From NCBI RefSeq assembly GCF_012184425.1, contig NZ_VTOW01000002.1:682001-746000 (forward strand): DNA of 64,000 nt, in the 5' to 3' direction. The DNA comes from Candidatus Manganitrophus noduliformans (GTDB lineage: Bacteria; Nitrospirota; Nitrospiria; SBBL01; Manganitrophaceae). Numbering within the stretch: position 1 is the first letter of the stretch; every line of letters begins with the position of its first letter. The position numbers and the translations under genes were made by a program. Below the pieces are notes generated by a model. It searched no databases, was not told where the DNA came from, and worked only from the letters and a program-made list of their open reading frames with translations. Of the stretch, positions 24,435 to 33,599 are shown in pieces.

Positions 24435-25001
24435 TTAATGGTACCGATTCATTGCCTCGGTGATCCGCCCCTCCAGAAGAAGGGGAAGCGCCTCGACCCC
24501 TTTGTCGATCGATTCCTCCACCTGCTTCAATTCTTCCGATCGAAAGGGGGTCAGGACATAATCGGCCGGATCTTGGCTTGGGTCGCGGCCGATCCCGATC
24601 CGGAGACGGATAAACCCATCGGTTCCGGTCGCATCGATGATCGACGCCACCCCGCGGTGGCCCCCCGCGCTTCCTTTGGGCCGGATTCGAATCCGGCCGC
24701 ACGGGAGGTCGAGATCATCATACACCACAATCATTTCGGAGGGGGAGAGACCGAAAAGCTGAAGAAGATACTGAATCGACCGGCCGCTTCGGTTCATGAA
24801 GGTCTGCGGCTTCACCAGAACCAAATCGATCTGCCCGGAGGGGACGGCCAACCGGCCCTGTCCCACCCTGGCTTCACCCTTCTTTTCGGAGAGAGAGATA
24901 CCGTGGTCCTTTGCGAAAGAATCGATCAGCCAAAAACCGACGTTGTGCTTGGTCTCCTCATACTCCGGGCCGGGGTTCCCCAGTCCGACGATCATTTTCA
25001 C
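24435..25001 (-). CDS. pth: Peptidyl-tRNA hydrolase
   Basis: 188 residues. Releases tRNA from prematurely dropped peptidyl-tRNA. Catalytic and binding residues are visible: GLGNPGPEYEETKHNVGFW (catalytic His), KPQTFMNRSG (Asn), VVYDDLDLPCGRIR (Asp) and GSAGGHRGVASI (Asn position is His-Arg-Gly context as usual). Located between rplY and ychF in the standard order. Confidence 0.97.
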   Translation of the reverse strand: MKMIVGLGNPGPEYEETKHNVGFWLIDSFAKDHGISLSEKKGEARVGQGRLAVPSGQIDLVLVKPQTFMNRSGRSIQYLLQLFGLSPSEMIVVYDDLDLPCGRIRIRPKGSAGGHRGVASIIDATGTDGFIRLRIGIGRDPSQDPADYVLTPFRSEELKQVEESIDKGVEALPLLLEGRITEAMNRYH

Positions 25002-25021
25002 GATCCGCTCCTCAAAAGAAC

Positions 25022-25097
25022 GGGGCCGGGTGTCGGGGGCCGGGGATCGGTAATAAATTTTTGTTTTGCTGGCCCCTGACTCCTGACACCCGGCCCC
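25022..25097. repeat. Inverted repeat between rplY and pth
   Basis: GGGGCCGGGTGTC (25022-25034) is inverted as GACACCCGGCCCC (25085-25097), and a second imperfect pair of GGCC-rich blocks lies inside. About 76 bp. It occupies the space between two genes otherwise co-transcribed. Confidence 0.6.
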
Positions 25098-25112
25098 TGC
25101 TCCTGAAGGAGC

Positions 25113-25859
25113 TTACTTCTTGGTCTCTTTTTTCTCTTCCTTCCCCTTTGCCTCGGGCTTTGCCTTGGCCTCTCCGGCTTTGGACTCTCCCTTTCCTTCC
25201 GCCTTCGCGCCTTCCTCTCCCTCTTTCTTGGAGAGGACCTCCGGCTCTTTCAGCTCCTTGGGCGCCGTCAACAGCTCTTCCAGCTGCGCCTCGGAAATCG
25301 GCGCTGCCACGGAGACGACCACATGGTCGGGATCGGTCATCATCTCGATCCCTTCCGCCAACTGGATGTCCTTCGCATGAATCGACTCTCCAATCCCGAG
25401 CGCGGAAGCATCGACCTGAATATGATCGGGGATCGACAGCGGCAGACAGCGGATCTCCAACTCACGCATATTGTGCTGAAGCACCCCCCCCTCTTTGACC
25501 CCCTCCGACACCGTCCCGGTGACCTCGACCGGCACCTTGACCACGATCGGCTCGTTCATATTGAGCTCGAAGAGATCGGCATGCAGGATCTTTCCGTTAA
25601 TCGGATCGCGATGAAATTCACGCAGGATCGCCACACGGGATTCCTCGCCCGATCCCCCCGCGATTTGAAGGGTAATCAGCGTATTTTCTCCCGAGGCCGA
25701 ATGGAGCACCTTGTTGATATCTTTGGGGTCCATAGTCAGCAGGGTGGAAGTGCCTGCGGCGTAGAGCACCGCCGGTATTTTCCCGCGCATTCTCAACTGC
25801 CGGGCGATCCCCTTGCCGGCCTCTTTTCGAAATTCACTCCGGATCTCAATCTTTTGCAT
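25113..25859 (-). CDS. rplY: 50S ribosomal protein bL25 (CTC form) with charged C-terminal tail
   Basis: 248 residues, the long two-domain CTC form that binds 5S rRNA. The N-terminal L25 domain has EFRKEAGKGIARQLRMRGKIPAVLY; the C-terminal TL5 domain has EPIVVKVPVEVTGTVSEGVKEGGVLQHNMRELEI and LPLSIPDHIQVDASALGIG. The last 45 or so residues are a low-complexity Lys/Glu/Ala/Gly tail (KKEGEEGAKAEGKGESKAGE). GAGAGG precedes ATG 25859. Confidence 0.95.
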   Translation of the reverse strand: MQKIEIRSEFRKEAGKGIARQLRMRGKIPAVLYAAGTSTLLTMDPKDINKVLHSASGENTLITLQIAGGSGEESRVAILREFHRDPINGKILHADLFELNMNEPIVVKVPVEVTGTVSEGVKEGGVLQHNMRELEIRCLPLSIPDHIQVDASALGIGESIHAKDIQLAEGIEMMTDPDHVVVSVAAPISEAQLEELLTAPKELKEPEVLSKKEGEEGAKAEGKGESKAGEAKAKPEAKGKEEKKETKK

Positions 25860-25917
25860 AAAACCTCTCTTGTGGGAGGGACCTCCCGGTCCCGATTCTG
25901 ATCTAGCCTGTCACTCT

Positions 25918-26856
25918 TTACACGAAGAGAGAGCTGACCGACGCCTCTTCGTGAATCCGCTTAATCGCTTCGCCGATGAGGGAAGCGATCGACAAAACGG
26001 TGATTTTCTTACAGATCTGATCTTTCCCCTTCAGCGGGATCGTATTCGTCACCACGATCTCATCAATGGGGGCTTCGGAGAGCCGCTGCAAGGCCGGACC
26101 CGACAGGACCGGGTGCGTGCACCCGGCGACGATCCGGGCCGCCCCCTTTGTTTTGATCGCCGCCGCCGCCTGCGCGATGGTCCCCGCCGTGTCGATCATA
26201 TCGTCGAGGATCAGGATATCCCGCCCGACGACATCGCCGATAATATTCATAATCTTCGTCCGGTTGGGGCCTTCCCGCCGTTTATCGATAATGGCCAAGC
26301 CGACATTCAATCTCTTGGCGAAGGCGCGCGCCCGCTCCACCCCCCCCGCATCGGGGGAGACCACCACGAGATCGTTAAACTTCTTCTTCCTGAAATAGTC
26401 GAGCAAAACCGGCGTCGCATAAAGATGATCGACCGGGATGTTGAAAAAGCCCTGGATCTGTCCGGCATGAAGATCGATCGTCAAAACCCGATCGGCCCCC
26501 GCCGTTGCGATCAGATCGGCCACGACCTTCGCCGTGATCGGCACCCGGGGCTGGTCTTTCCGGTCCTGCCGCGCATACCCGTAATAGGGGATGACCGCCG
26601 TGATCTTCTCTGCCGAGGCGCGCCGGAGGGCATCGATCAGGATCAGCAGTTCCATGATATGGTTATTCACCGGTTCCGAAGTCGATTGAACGACAAAGAC
26701 ATCGCTGCCGCGAACATTCTCGTCGATCTTGATGAAGATTTCTCCATCACTGAACGTGGAGACGACGGCATGTCCGAGCGAGATACCGAGGTAATCACAG
26801 ATCTCTTTGGTGAGGACTGGATTTGAATTACCCGAAAAAAGCTTCAACCGTCGCAT
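25918..26856 (-). CDS. prs: Ribose-phosphate pyrophosphokinase
   Basis: 312 residues. Makes PRPP from ribose 5-phosphate and ATP. Motifs are [20 protein letters not shown] (ATP/flexible loop region), [23 protein letters not shown] (metal-binding) and the PRPP-binding loop [11 protein letters not shown]. Followed by rplY downstream, with tRNA-Gln and ispE upstream. Confidence 0.97.
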   Translation of the reverse strand: MRRLKLFSGNSNPVLTKEICDYLGISLGHAVVSTFSDGEIFIKIDENVRGSDVFVVQSTSEPVNNHIMELLILIDALRRASAEKITAVIPYYGYARQDRKDQPRVPITAKVVADLIATAGADRVLTIDLHAGQIQGFFNIPVDHLYATPVLLDYFRKKKFNDLVVVSPDAGGVERARAFAKRLNVGLAIIDKRREGPNRTKIMNIIGDVVGRDILILDDMIDTAGTIAQAAAAIKTKGAARIVAGCTHPVLSGPALQRLSEAPIDEIVVTNTIPLKGKDQICKKITVLSIASLIGEAIKRIHEEASVSSLFV

Positions 26857-26935
26857 GGGAAGCGATCCTCATAAGCCCCGCAGACAGTTCTGATGCGCTC
26901 CGTTTCCGGTTCATCAGAACTGTTTTGGGGTGGTT

Positions 26936-27010
26936 TGGCTGGGGCGCCAGGGATCGAACCTGGGCTGCGAGATCCAAAATCTCGTGACCTGCCAGCTAGT
27001 CGACGCCCCA
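26936..27010 (-). tRNA. tRNA-Gln (anticodon TTG)
   Basis: 75 nt on the minus strand with CCA encoded. The acceptor stem TGGGGCG pairs with CGCCCCA, and the discriminator is G. The anticodon stem CGAGA/TCTCG encloses the loop TTTTGGA (anticodon TTG). The T-arm is CAGGTTCGATCCCTG. Lies between ispE and prs, 11 bp after the ispE stop. Confidence 0.96.
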
Positions 27011-27021
27011 ATAATAAAAAC

Positions 27022-27915
27022 TTATACCGGCGACCTTCTCAATATTCGGGCGACCCACACCTTTACCGAGTCCTTCTTTTCGAAGGCGGCGGCGGCCTGT
27101 TTGGCCGAAGAATACTCGCTGAAGCGGGCAAAAAGGGTCGGACCACTACCCGACATCAAAATCCCTTTTCCTCCCAAGCCGAGGAGTTTCTTCTTGATTT
27201 GGGTGAGTTGCGGAAAGGCCTCTAACGTGACTTCTTCCAAGTCGTTATGAGGGCGGTGATAGATCTCCCTTAAAGAAGGTCTGTGCGCAATAAATTTGTT
27301 TATAGTAATCTCCCGGTCGCTTTTTGTCAACCCTAATTTTCGCGAAAACGCCTGATAAACCCAAGCGGTCGAGACGGCGATTCCGGGGTTGACCAGCACC
27401 ATCCACCCCGGTCCGTTCGCCGTCGCCGGCTCAATCTCGTCCCCCCTTCCCGACGCCCAAGCGGTCGGACCGGAGAGGAAGAAAGGAACATCACTTCCGA
27501 GCGTTGCGCCAAGGCGGGCCAATCGCTCGCGCGGCCAACGAAGACCCCAAAGGCGGTTCAAACCGATCAACGTCGCCGCCGCATCGCTGCTTCCCCCCCC
27601 CAGCCCCGCCGCAATCGGAATGTTCTTGGTGAGCCGGATGGAAACCCCCTTCGATCGCGCCTCTCCCTGGAAAGCGGCCTTTTGGAGCGCTTCGGCCGCC
27701 CGGAAGACGAGGTTGGAGCGGTCGGCCGGAAGGGAAAATCCATTCTCAATCGTTAAGCGAACATCGGACCACTCCTCCCGGAGGGCGATGAAATCGTAGA
27801 GGCCGACCATCTGCATCAGGGAGAGGATTTCATGGTAGCCGTCTTCTCTCCGCCCGAGGACCTTCAAATAAAGATTGACTTTGGCGGGGGCCTTGATCAA
27901 AACGGTTTTTTTCAT
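27022..27915 (-). CDS. ispE: 4-diphosphocytidyl-2-C-methyl-D-erythritol kinase
   Basis: 297 residues. GHMP kinase of the MEP isoprenoid pathway. Visible are KAPAKVNLYLKVLGRREDGYHEI (N-terminal substrate motif), the ATP-binding loop PIAAGLGGGSSDAAA, and GSDVPFFL plus the C-terminal MSGSGPTLFA. Complete. Confidence 0.96.
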   Translation of the reverse strand: MKKTVLIKAPAKVNLYLKVLGRREDGYHEILSLMQMVGLYDFIALREEWSDVRLTIENGFSLPADRSNLVFRAAEALQKAAFQGEARSKGVSIRLTKNIPIAAGLGGGSSDAAATLIGLNRLWGLRWPRERLARLGATLGSDVPFFLSGPTAWASGRGDEIEPATANGPGWMVLVNPGIAVSTAWVYQAFSRKLGLTKSDREITINKFIAHRPSLREIYHRPHNDLEEVTLEAFPQLTQIKKKLLGLGGKGILMSGSGPTLFARFSEYSSAKQAAAAFEKKDSVKVWVARILRRSPV

Positions 27916-27996
27916 ACAATCGGTATAATGGGGTTATCGAGAGGGGGAATTGTACGATATTCCGGCGCAAAAGGCGAGCGGGGCGGATTTTTTTTG

Positions 27997-29433
27997 CTAC
28001 GCAAGGGGATCGTCGGCGTTGTCGTCAGCATCGTCTTCGAGGTCCGGATCGACCTCCCCGTTTTTCAGCTTCTTGATGCCGTATTTATCGAGCCGGTAAC
28101 GGAAAGAGCGGAAGTTGAGGTGAAGGAGCTTGGCCGCCTCTTTCTTGACCCAGTTTGTCTCTTGAAGGGCCTTCAGAAGAAGCTCCTTTTCAATCTTTCC
28201 GATCAGATCTTCCAAATGGAGCCCGTCTTCGGGGATGGCGGCCGGAATCGGAAAGCTCCCCTCCGGTTTAAGAAAGCCTTGGTTAAAATCGGCCAGGGTC
28301 AGCATTTTATGGGAGGCCAGCGCGACGGCGCGCTCGACCACGTTCTCGAGCTCTCGCACATTTCCCTTCCATTCGTGGTTCATCAAGACACGCATCGCCT
28401 CCGGTTCAATCCCCTCGATTTCTTTTCCGAGGCTCTGATTGAATTTGCGCAGAAAAAAATCGGCCAGCAAAGGGATATCTTCCGGCCGCTCCCGCAAGGG
28501 AGGAAGGTCGATCGGGATCACGTCTAAACGGTAGTAGAGATCCTCGCGGAATTTCCCCTCCGCCACCATCTTCTCCAGATCGCGATTGGTCGCCGCGATG
28601 ATCCGCACATCGACCTTCAAATCTTTTGTTCCGCCTACGCGGCGAAATTCTTTCTCCTGGAGGACCCTCAAGAGCTTGACCTGGATCGATAGAGAGGTCT
28701 CCCCGATTTCATCGAGGAAAATGCTCCCTTCGTGGGCGATCTCAAAAAGCCCTTCTTTGTTTCCGATCGCTCCCGTGAAAGAGCCTTTCATGTGGCCGAA
28801 GAGCTCGCTTTCCAGCAGCGCTTCCGGAAGCGCGCTGCAGTTGACGGTGACGAAGGATCGATCGCGCCTCGCGCTGTTGAAATGAATCGCCCGCGCGATC
28901 AGCTCCTTCCCCGTTCCCGATTCTCCATAGATCAAGACGTTGCTCTTGCTGTCGGCCACCTTCCGGACCAGATCGAGCACCCGCTTCATCTTCTCGCTTC
29001 TTCCGATAATCTGGGTGAAGGTCGCCTGGCCCTTCAGCTCGCGGCGAAGCTGAGTATTCTCCTGGCGCAGCTTCCTCCGCTCCAGGGCATTCTTGATGAT
29101 TAGCTTGACCTCGTCGATCTGAAACGGTTTGGTCAAATAATCATAGGCCCCCTCTTTCATCGCTTCGACGGCCGTCTCCGCCGAGGCATAGGCGGTCATC
29201 ATGATCACGATCGTCTCGGGAGAAAGCTCCTTCAGCCCCTTTAAGAGATCGAGGCCGCTCATCCGGGGCATCTTCATGTCGGTCAGGACCAGGTCGTAGA
29301 TGTCTTTCTCCAACACCTTCAGGGCCCGGTCGCCGTCTTCCGCCGTTTCGACGAAATAGCCCTCTTTCTTAAGGACAATCGACAGGAAGTCCCGCATGCT
29401 TTTTTCATTGTCAACGACCAGTACTTTCTCCAT
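27997..29433 (-). CDS. pilR: NtrC-type sigma-54 response regulator PilR
   Basis: 478 residues. Receiver domain (1-120) with phosphoacceptor D52 (LVLTDMKMPRMSG). AAA+ domain (about 140-375) with Walker A GESGTGKE, the sigma-54 contact loop ELFGHMKGSFTGA (GSFTGA, a tolerated variant of GAFTGA), Walker B GSIFLDEIGE and the arginine finger region PLRERPEDIP. Fis-type HTH (about 420-465: EAAKLLHLNFRSFRYRLDKYGI). The acidic tail is unusual (EVDPDLEDDADDNADD). Paired with pilS 9 bp upstream; expected to control pilin transcription. Confidence 0.93.
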   Translation of the reverse strand: MEKVLVVDNEKSMRDFLSIVLKKEGYFVETAEDGDRALKVLEKDIYDLVLTDMKMPRMSGLDLLKGLKELSPETIVIMMTAYASAETAVEAMKEGAYDYLTKPFQIDEVKLIIKNALERRKLRQENTQLRRELKGQATFTQIIGRSEKMKRVLDLVRKVADSKSNVLIYGESGTGKELIARAIHFNSARRDRSFVTVNCSALPEALLESELFGHMKGSFTGAIGNKEGLFEIAHEGSIFLDEIGETSLSIQVKLLRVLQEKEFRRVGGTKDLKVDVRIIAATNRDLEKMVAEGKFREDLYYRLDVIPIDLPPLRERPEDIPLLADFFLRKFNQSLGKEIEGIEPEAMRVLMNHEWKGNVRELENVVERAVALASHKMLTLADFNQGFLKPEGSFPIPAAIPEDGLHLEDLIGKIEKELLLKALQETNWVKKEAAKLLHLNFRSFRYRLDKYGIKKLKNGEVDPDLEDDADDNADDPLA

Positions 29434-29442
29434 CTCTCTTTC

Positions 29443-31194
29443 CTATACCGATAACGACTTCAACCGGTTCTCTGTAGATTGAAAAAGATCGGACGGACGA
29501 TCGGCCGCCGGAGAGCGCTCCGGACGGGAATCTTCGATATCCAGCCGTTCGCTCCTTGTCAACTCATCCAGCGGAAGGGTGATAAAAAAGGTGGTTCCCT
29601 TGGAAGAGCTCTCGACGCGAATTTCTCCCGCATGTTCTTCGATGATCCGCTGGACGATCGACAGACCCAAACCCGATCCGGAGCTTTTTGTCGTGAAGAA
29701 GGGATAAAAGATTTTCGGGAGATCTCCCTTTTGAATCCCCCCTCCCGTGTCGGCGAAAAGGACCTCGATCCGCTCGTCGGAGACCACCGCTCCTTTCCCT
29801 TTTTTAGGACGGCTCCGCCGCGTCGAAATCGTCAGCACCCCTTCTTCCGGCATCGCTTGAAAGGCATTGATCGAGAGATTCCAGAAAACCTGCCGGATCT
29901 GGTCGGGATCGATCAGAATCATCTGCGGCTCCGACGGAATCAGCAGGGAAACCTTGATCCGATCGTGATACTCCGGATGATTCTGAAGAAGCTGGACCGT
30001 TTCCGATAAAAGCGCGTGGAGATCGGTCCGCCTTCGCCGCGGCGGCAGCGGCTTCGCGTAAAGAAGAAATTGCGTGATAATCGAGTTGAGCCGGTCCGCT
30101 TCTCTGACGGCGATCTCCATCAACTTAAGATGTTCATCGCGGAGGTTGAGGTCGCCTTTGAGCACCTCGATCGAACCGCTGAGGGAGGCGAGCGGGTTTC
30201 GGATCTCATGGGCCATTCCGGCCGCCATCTCTCCGATGGTCGCCAGACGCTCCTTCTTTTGCATCTCTTCTTCGAGGCTTTTTAGCTGGGTCAAATCCTG
30301 GAACGTCCCGATAATTCCGATTTGCCCCCCGTGCTCGTTCCGAAGGGGCGAGATCGTCACGCCGAGCAGGCAGCGCTCTCCCTGCTTCGTAGAAATCTCT
30401 CCGTCGAATCGCTGCGGAACGCCGGTAATCGCAAGATCTCGGTAGCGGTCCCGAATCTCCCCCCAGGAGAAGAGCTCCCACCAGATCGATCCGACCGCCT
30501 CTTCCGCCCGAAAACCGGTCATTTCGGAGGCCGACCGGTTAAACGAGGTGATCTTTCCGGAAAGATCGGTCGTCACGAGACCGCTCGAGATACTCTCCAC
30601 GATGTCTTCCGTGAAAACGCGCAGCTTTGAAAACCCGACCTCTTTCTCATGCAATCGCTCCGAGAGCCTTCCGCTGAGGCTGCCGACGGTAAAGAAGGTG
30701 ATCATATAAAGAAAGAGCATATAAAACACCTCTTTCTCGCCGAGCAGACTGGGGGAATTGAAAGGAGGAACGTGGGCATATTGTAGATTCACGACGGTGC
30801 CGAATAAAAACGTCGCCGCGGCCGCGGTCAGCACCCCCCCCTTGCGGTGGAAGAAGATGCAGGCCGAAACGATCGTAATGACGTAAAGAAAAGAAAAGGG
30901 GCTCTGAATCCCTCCTGTCACTACGATCAGGGCCGTTTCGAACAAAAGGTCGATCCCCAACTGAACGGAGACGAAAAAGAGGGGATACCGCGTCCGCGAA
31001 ATGAAGAGGGCATAAACAAGGGTGAGGAAATAGGTCGACCCGATCAGGAAATAAAAGGTGGTGATCGACCATGGGTTTTTGAGGTAATTGAGCTGCAGCA
31101 GAAGTGGGATACCGAGAAGGGAGGTCACCAGGAAGATCCGGAGGGCCATCAGCCACTTGATCCTCCCCAGAATGATCTCGTCTTCTCTTTTCAT
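29443..31194 (-). CDS. pilS: PilS-type membrane sensor histidine kinase
   Basis: 583 residues. Six hydrophobic segments (about 14-185) as in PilS, then a PAS domain (about 200-310, ITSFNRSASEMTGF), HisKA with phospho-His H329 (GMAHEIRNPLASL), and HATPase_c with the N box (FWNLSINAFQAM), ADTGGGI and GSGLGLSIVQRI. Together with PilR it forms a two-component system, by analogy sensing pilin in the membrane. Confidence 0.93.
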   Translation of the reverse strand: MKREDEIILGRIKWLMALRIFLVTSLLGIPLLLQLNYLKNPWSITTFYFLIGSTYFLTLVYALFISRTRYPLFFVSVQLGIDLLFETALIVVTGGIQSPFSFLYVITIVSACIFFHRKGGVLTAAAATFLFGTVVNLQYAHVPPFNSPSLLGEKEVFYMLFLYMITFFTVGSLSGRLSERLHEKEVGFSKLRVFTEDIVESISSGLVTTDLSGKITSFNRSASEMTGFRAEEAVGSIWWELFSWGEIRDRYRDLAITGVPQRFDGEISTKQGERCLLGVTISPLRNEHGGQIGIIGTFQDLTQLKSLEEEMQKKERLATIGEMAAGMAHEIRNPLASLSGSIEVLKGDLNLRDEHLKLMEIAVREADRLNSIITQFLLYAKPLPPRRRRTDLHALLSETVQLLQNHPEYHDRIKVSLLIPSEPQMILIDPDQIRQVFWNLSINAFQAMPEEGVLTISTRRSRPKKGKGAVVSDERIEVLFADTGGGIQKGDLPKIFYPFFTTKSSGSGLGLSIVQRIIEEHAGEIRVESSSKGTTFFITLPLDELTRSERLDIEDSRPERSPAADRPSDLFQSTENRLKSLSV

Positions 31195-31225
31195 CGACCG
31201 ATCCTGCCGAAGTATCGCAACCCGT

Positions 31226-32431
31226 TTATCCCACCACCGAGGCCAGTTTGAAGATCGGAAGGTACATGGCGATCACGATCGTTCCGATGGTGATACCAAG
31301 GAAGACCATCAGCATCGGCTCCAGCAACGAGGTGAGGGCGCCGACCGCCGAATCGACCTCGTCGTCGTAAAAATCGGCGATTTTGCTCAGCATGGCGTCG
31401 AGCGCCCCGGTCGTCTCCCCGACCGCGATCATCTGGACCACCATCGGAGGGAAAACTTTCTCTTTCCCGAGCGGATCTGAAATGGTCTTCCCTTCGCTGA
31501 TGCTTTGACGGGCGTTCATGAGCGCCTGCTCGATAATTTTATTTCCCGCCGTCTTCGCGACGATCCCCAGCCCCTCGAGAATCGGCACACCGCTGGCGAT
31601 CAATGTCCCTAAGGTCCGTGTAAACTTCGCAACGGCGGCCTTCCGGATCAAATCACCAAGAACCGGGAGTTTTAGAGCAATCTTGTCGACCGTCTTCCTT
31701 CCACTCGGCGTCCGGTAATATTTTTTGAAACCAAAAACGGCCAAGCCGACGGCCCCTACAATGATGAGGATATTCGATTTCATGAAATAGCTGATATCGA
31801 TGACAAACTGGGTCAGCGCCGGAAGGGTGCCGCCGAAATCGGTAAACATCTGCGCAAAAATCGGGATCACGAAGACGAGCAAGACCACAATCACGATCCC
31901 CGCCACCCCCATGATGGTGGAGGGATAGACCATCGCCGATTTGATCTGCTTTTTCAATTTCATCGATTTTTCAATGTGCTTCGCCAACCGATTCAAAATC
32001 GTATCGAGAATCCCCCCCGCCTCCCCAGCGGCCACCATGTTCACATAGAGGTCATCGAAGACTTTGGGGTGTTTCCGCAAGGCATCGGCATAGGTCGATC
32101 CTCCCTCCACATCCCCCCGGACCTCTCCGACCGCCTTTGCTAAAACCGGATTCTCGCATTGCGCCGATAAAATTTCAAGACATTGCACCAGCGGAAGCCC
32201 GGCGTCGATCATGGTGGCGAATTGCCGCGTGAAGATCACAATATCCTTATCGCTGACCTTCCCTCCGCCGAATCCCGGGATCTTGAGATCTTTGGCCTTT
32301 TGCTGAACGGAGGTGACAAGGATATTTTCCTTTCTGAGAAGCGCGATGACCTCCTCCCGGCTGTTCGCCGCCAGCTGCCCTTTCTGAATCGTCCCCTGTC
32401 GGGTCTTCCCCGTCCATTCAAACGTCGCCAT
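31226..32431 (-). CDS. pilC: Type IV pilus inner-membrane platform protein PilC
   Basis: 401 residues, GspF superfamily. Two T2SSF domains (about 65-190 and 268-390: TRQFATMIDAGLPLVQ and FTRTLGTLIASGVPILEGL). Membrane helices near 170-190 and 212-235 (GVAGIVIVVLLVFVIPIFAQM) and at the C-terminus. Follows pilT (36 bp) and pilB in one operon; anchors the assembly and retraction ATPases. Confidence 0.95.
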   Translation of the reverse strand: MATFEWTGKTRQGTIQKGQLAANSREEVIALLRKENILVTSVQQKAKDLKIPGFGGGKVSDKDIVIFTRQFATMIDAGLPLVQCLEILSAQCENPVLAKAVGEVRGDVEGGSTYADALRKHPKVFDDLYVNMVAAGEAGGILDTILNRLAKHIEKSMKLKKQIKSAMVYPSTIMGVAGIVIVVLLVFVIPIFAQMFTDFGGTLPALTQFVIDISYFMKSNILIIVGAVGLAVFGFKKYYRTPSGRKTVDKIALKLPVLGDLIRKAAVAKFTRTLGTLIASGVPILEGLGIVAKTAGNKIIEQALMNARQSISEGKTISDPLGKEKVFPPMVVQMIAVGETTGALDAMLSKIADFYDDEVDSAVGALTSLLEPMLMVFLGITIGTIVIAMYLPIFKLASVVG

Positions 32432-32467
32432 GGATCGCTCCTTGATGACTGGGTGTCATCGTTTTTT

Positions 32468-33586
32468 CTAGTTCCGAACCATCTTCCCCGGATCGCGAGC
32501 GGCCGAACCCGGACCGGCCCCTCCGCCGCGATTGACCATGTTGATCAGCTCCTCGACATTGCTCGATCTCGCAAGCGCGTCTTCATACGAGATGATCCGT
32601 TTTGTGTATAGCTCATACAGCGACTGGTTCATCGTCTGCATTCCATGTTTCCCTTGACCGGTCTGCATGGAAGAGTAAATCTGATGGACCTTGTCCTCGC
32701 GGATGAGGTTCCGGATCGCCGGCGTCGGGATCAGGACCTCCATCGCCATCGCCCTCCCTTGGCCGTTCGACTTGGCGATCAGCTGCTGCGAGATGATCCC
32801 CTCCAACACGAACGAAAGCTGTGCCCGGACCTGAGGCTGCTGATGGGGCGGGAAAACATCGATGATCCGGTTGACCGTTTGCGCGCAGGAGTTGGTGTGA
32901 AGGGTCCCGAAGGTCAGATGGCCTGTTTCCGAGATGGTGAGCGCCGCCTCGATCGTCTCCAGATCGCGCATCTCCCCGATCAACACGACATCGGGGTCTT
33001 GGCGAAGAATATATTTCAATGCCGCCTTGAAGCTCTTTGTATCGGTCGTCACCTCCCGCTGGTTCACCACCGATTTCTTATGGGGATGAAGAAACTCGAT
33101 CGGGTCTTCGATGGTCAGGATATGATCGTGGCGTTCCGAGTTGATCCGATCGATCATGGAGGCCAGGGTGGTCGATTTTCCGCTTCCGGTCGGCCCGGTC
33201 ACCAGGACCAATCCCCTCGGTTTCTTGACCAACTCTTGGACCACGTGAGGGAGTCCTAATTCTTCAAACGTTTTGATTTTGAAAGGGATGGTCCGAATGG
33301 CCGCGCCGACCGCGCCCCGCTGCATGAAAATATTGCCTCGGAATCGGCTAAAGCCCTTCAATCCGAATGAGAAGTCGAGCTCGTTTTCCTCTTCAAATCG
33401 ATGCTTCTGCGCATCGGTCAGAACACTGTAGACCAGCTGCTTCGTATCGGCCGGCGTCAGCTGCGGGAGATCGAGCGGCGTCAGATGTCCGTTGACCCGA
33501 ATCTGGGGGGCGGAGCCTGTCGTCAGATGCAAATCCGACGCACCCTTTTCAATCATGATCTGAAGTAACTGATGCAAATTGGCCAT
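32468..33586 (-). CDS. pilT: Type IV pilus retraction ATPase PilT
   Basis: 372 residues. Walker A GPTGSGKSTT (K137). Asp box ILTIEDPIEFLH. Walker B region RQDPDVVLIGEMRDLETIE. His box GHLTFGTLHTNS. The C-terminal motif AIRNLIREDKVHQI is characteristic of PilT rather than PilB. Drives pilus depolymerisation for twitching and DNA uptake. Between pilB and pilC. Confidence 0.97.
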   Translation of the reverse strand: MANLHQLLQIMIEKGASDLHLTTGSAPQIRVNGHLTPLDLPQLTPADTKQLVYSVLTDAQKHRFEEENELDFSFGLKGFSRFRGNIFMQRGAVGAAIRTIPFKIKTFEELGLPHVVQELVKKPRGLVLVTGPTGSGKSTTLASMIDRINSERHDHILTIEDPIEFLHPHKKSVVNQREVTTDTKSFKAALKYILRQDPDVVLIGEMRDLETIEAALTISETGHLTFGTLHTNSCAQTVNRIIDVFPPHQQPQVRAQLSFVLEGIISQQLIAKSNGQGRAMAMEVLIPTPAIRNLIREDKVHQIYSSMQTGQGKHGMQTMNQSLYELYTKRIISYEDALARSSNVEELINMVNRGGGAGPGSAARDPGKMVRN

Positions 33587-33599
33587 GCGTGCTCCTTAC

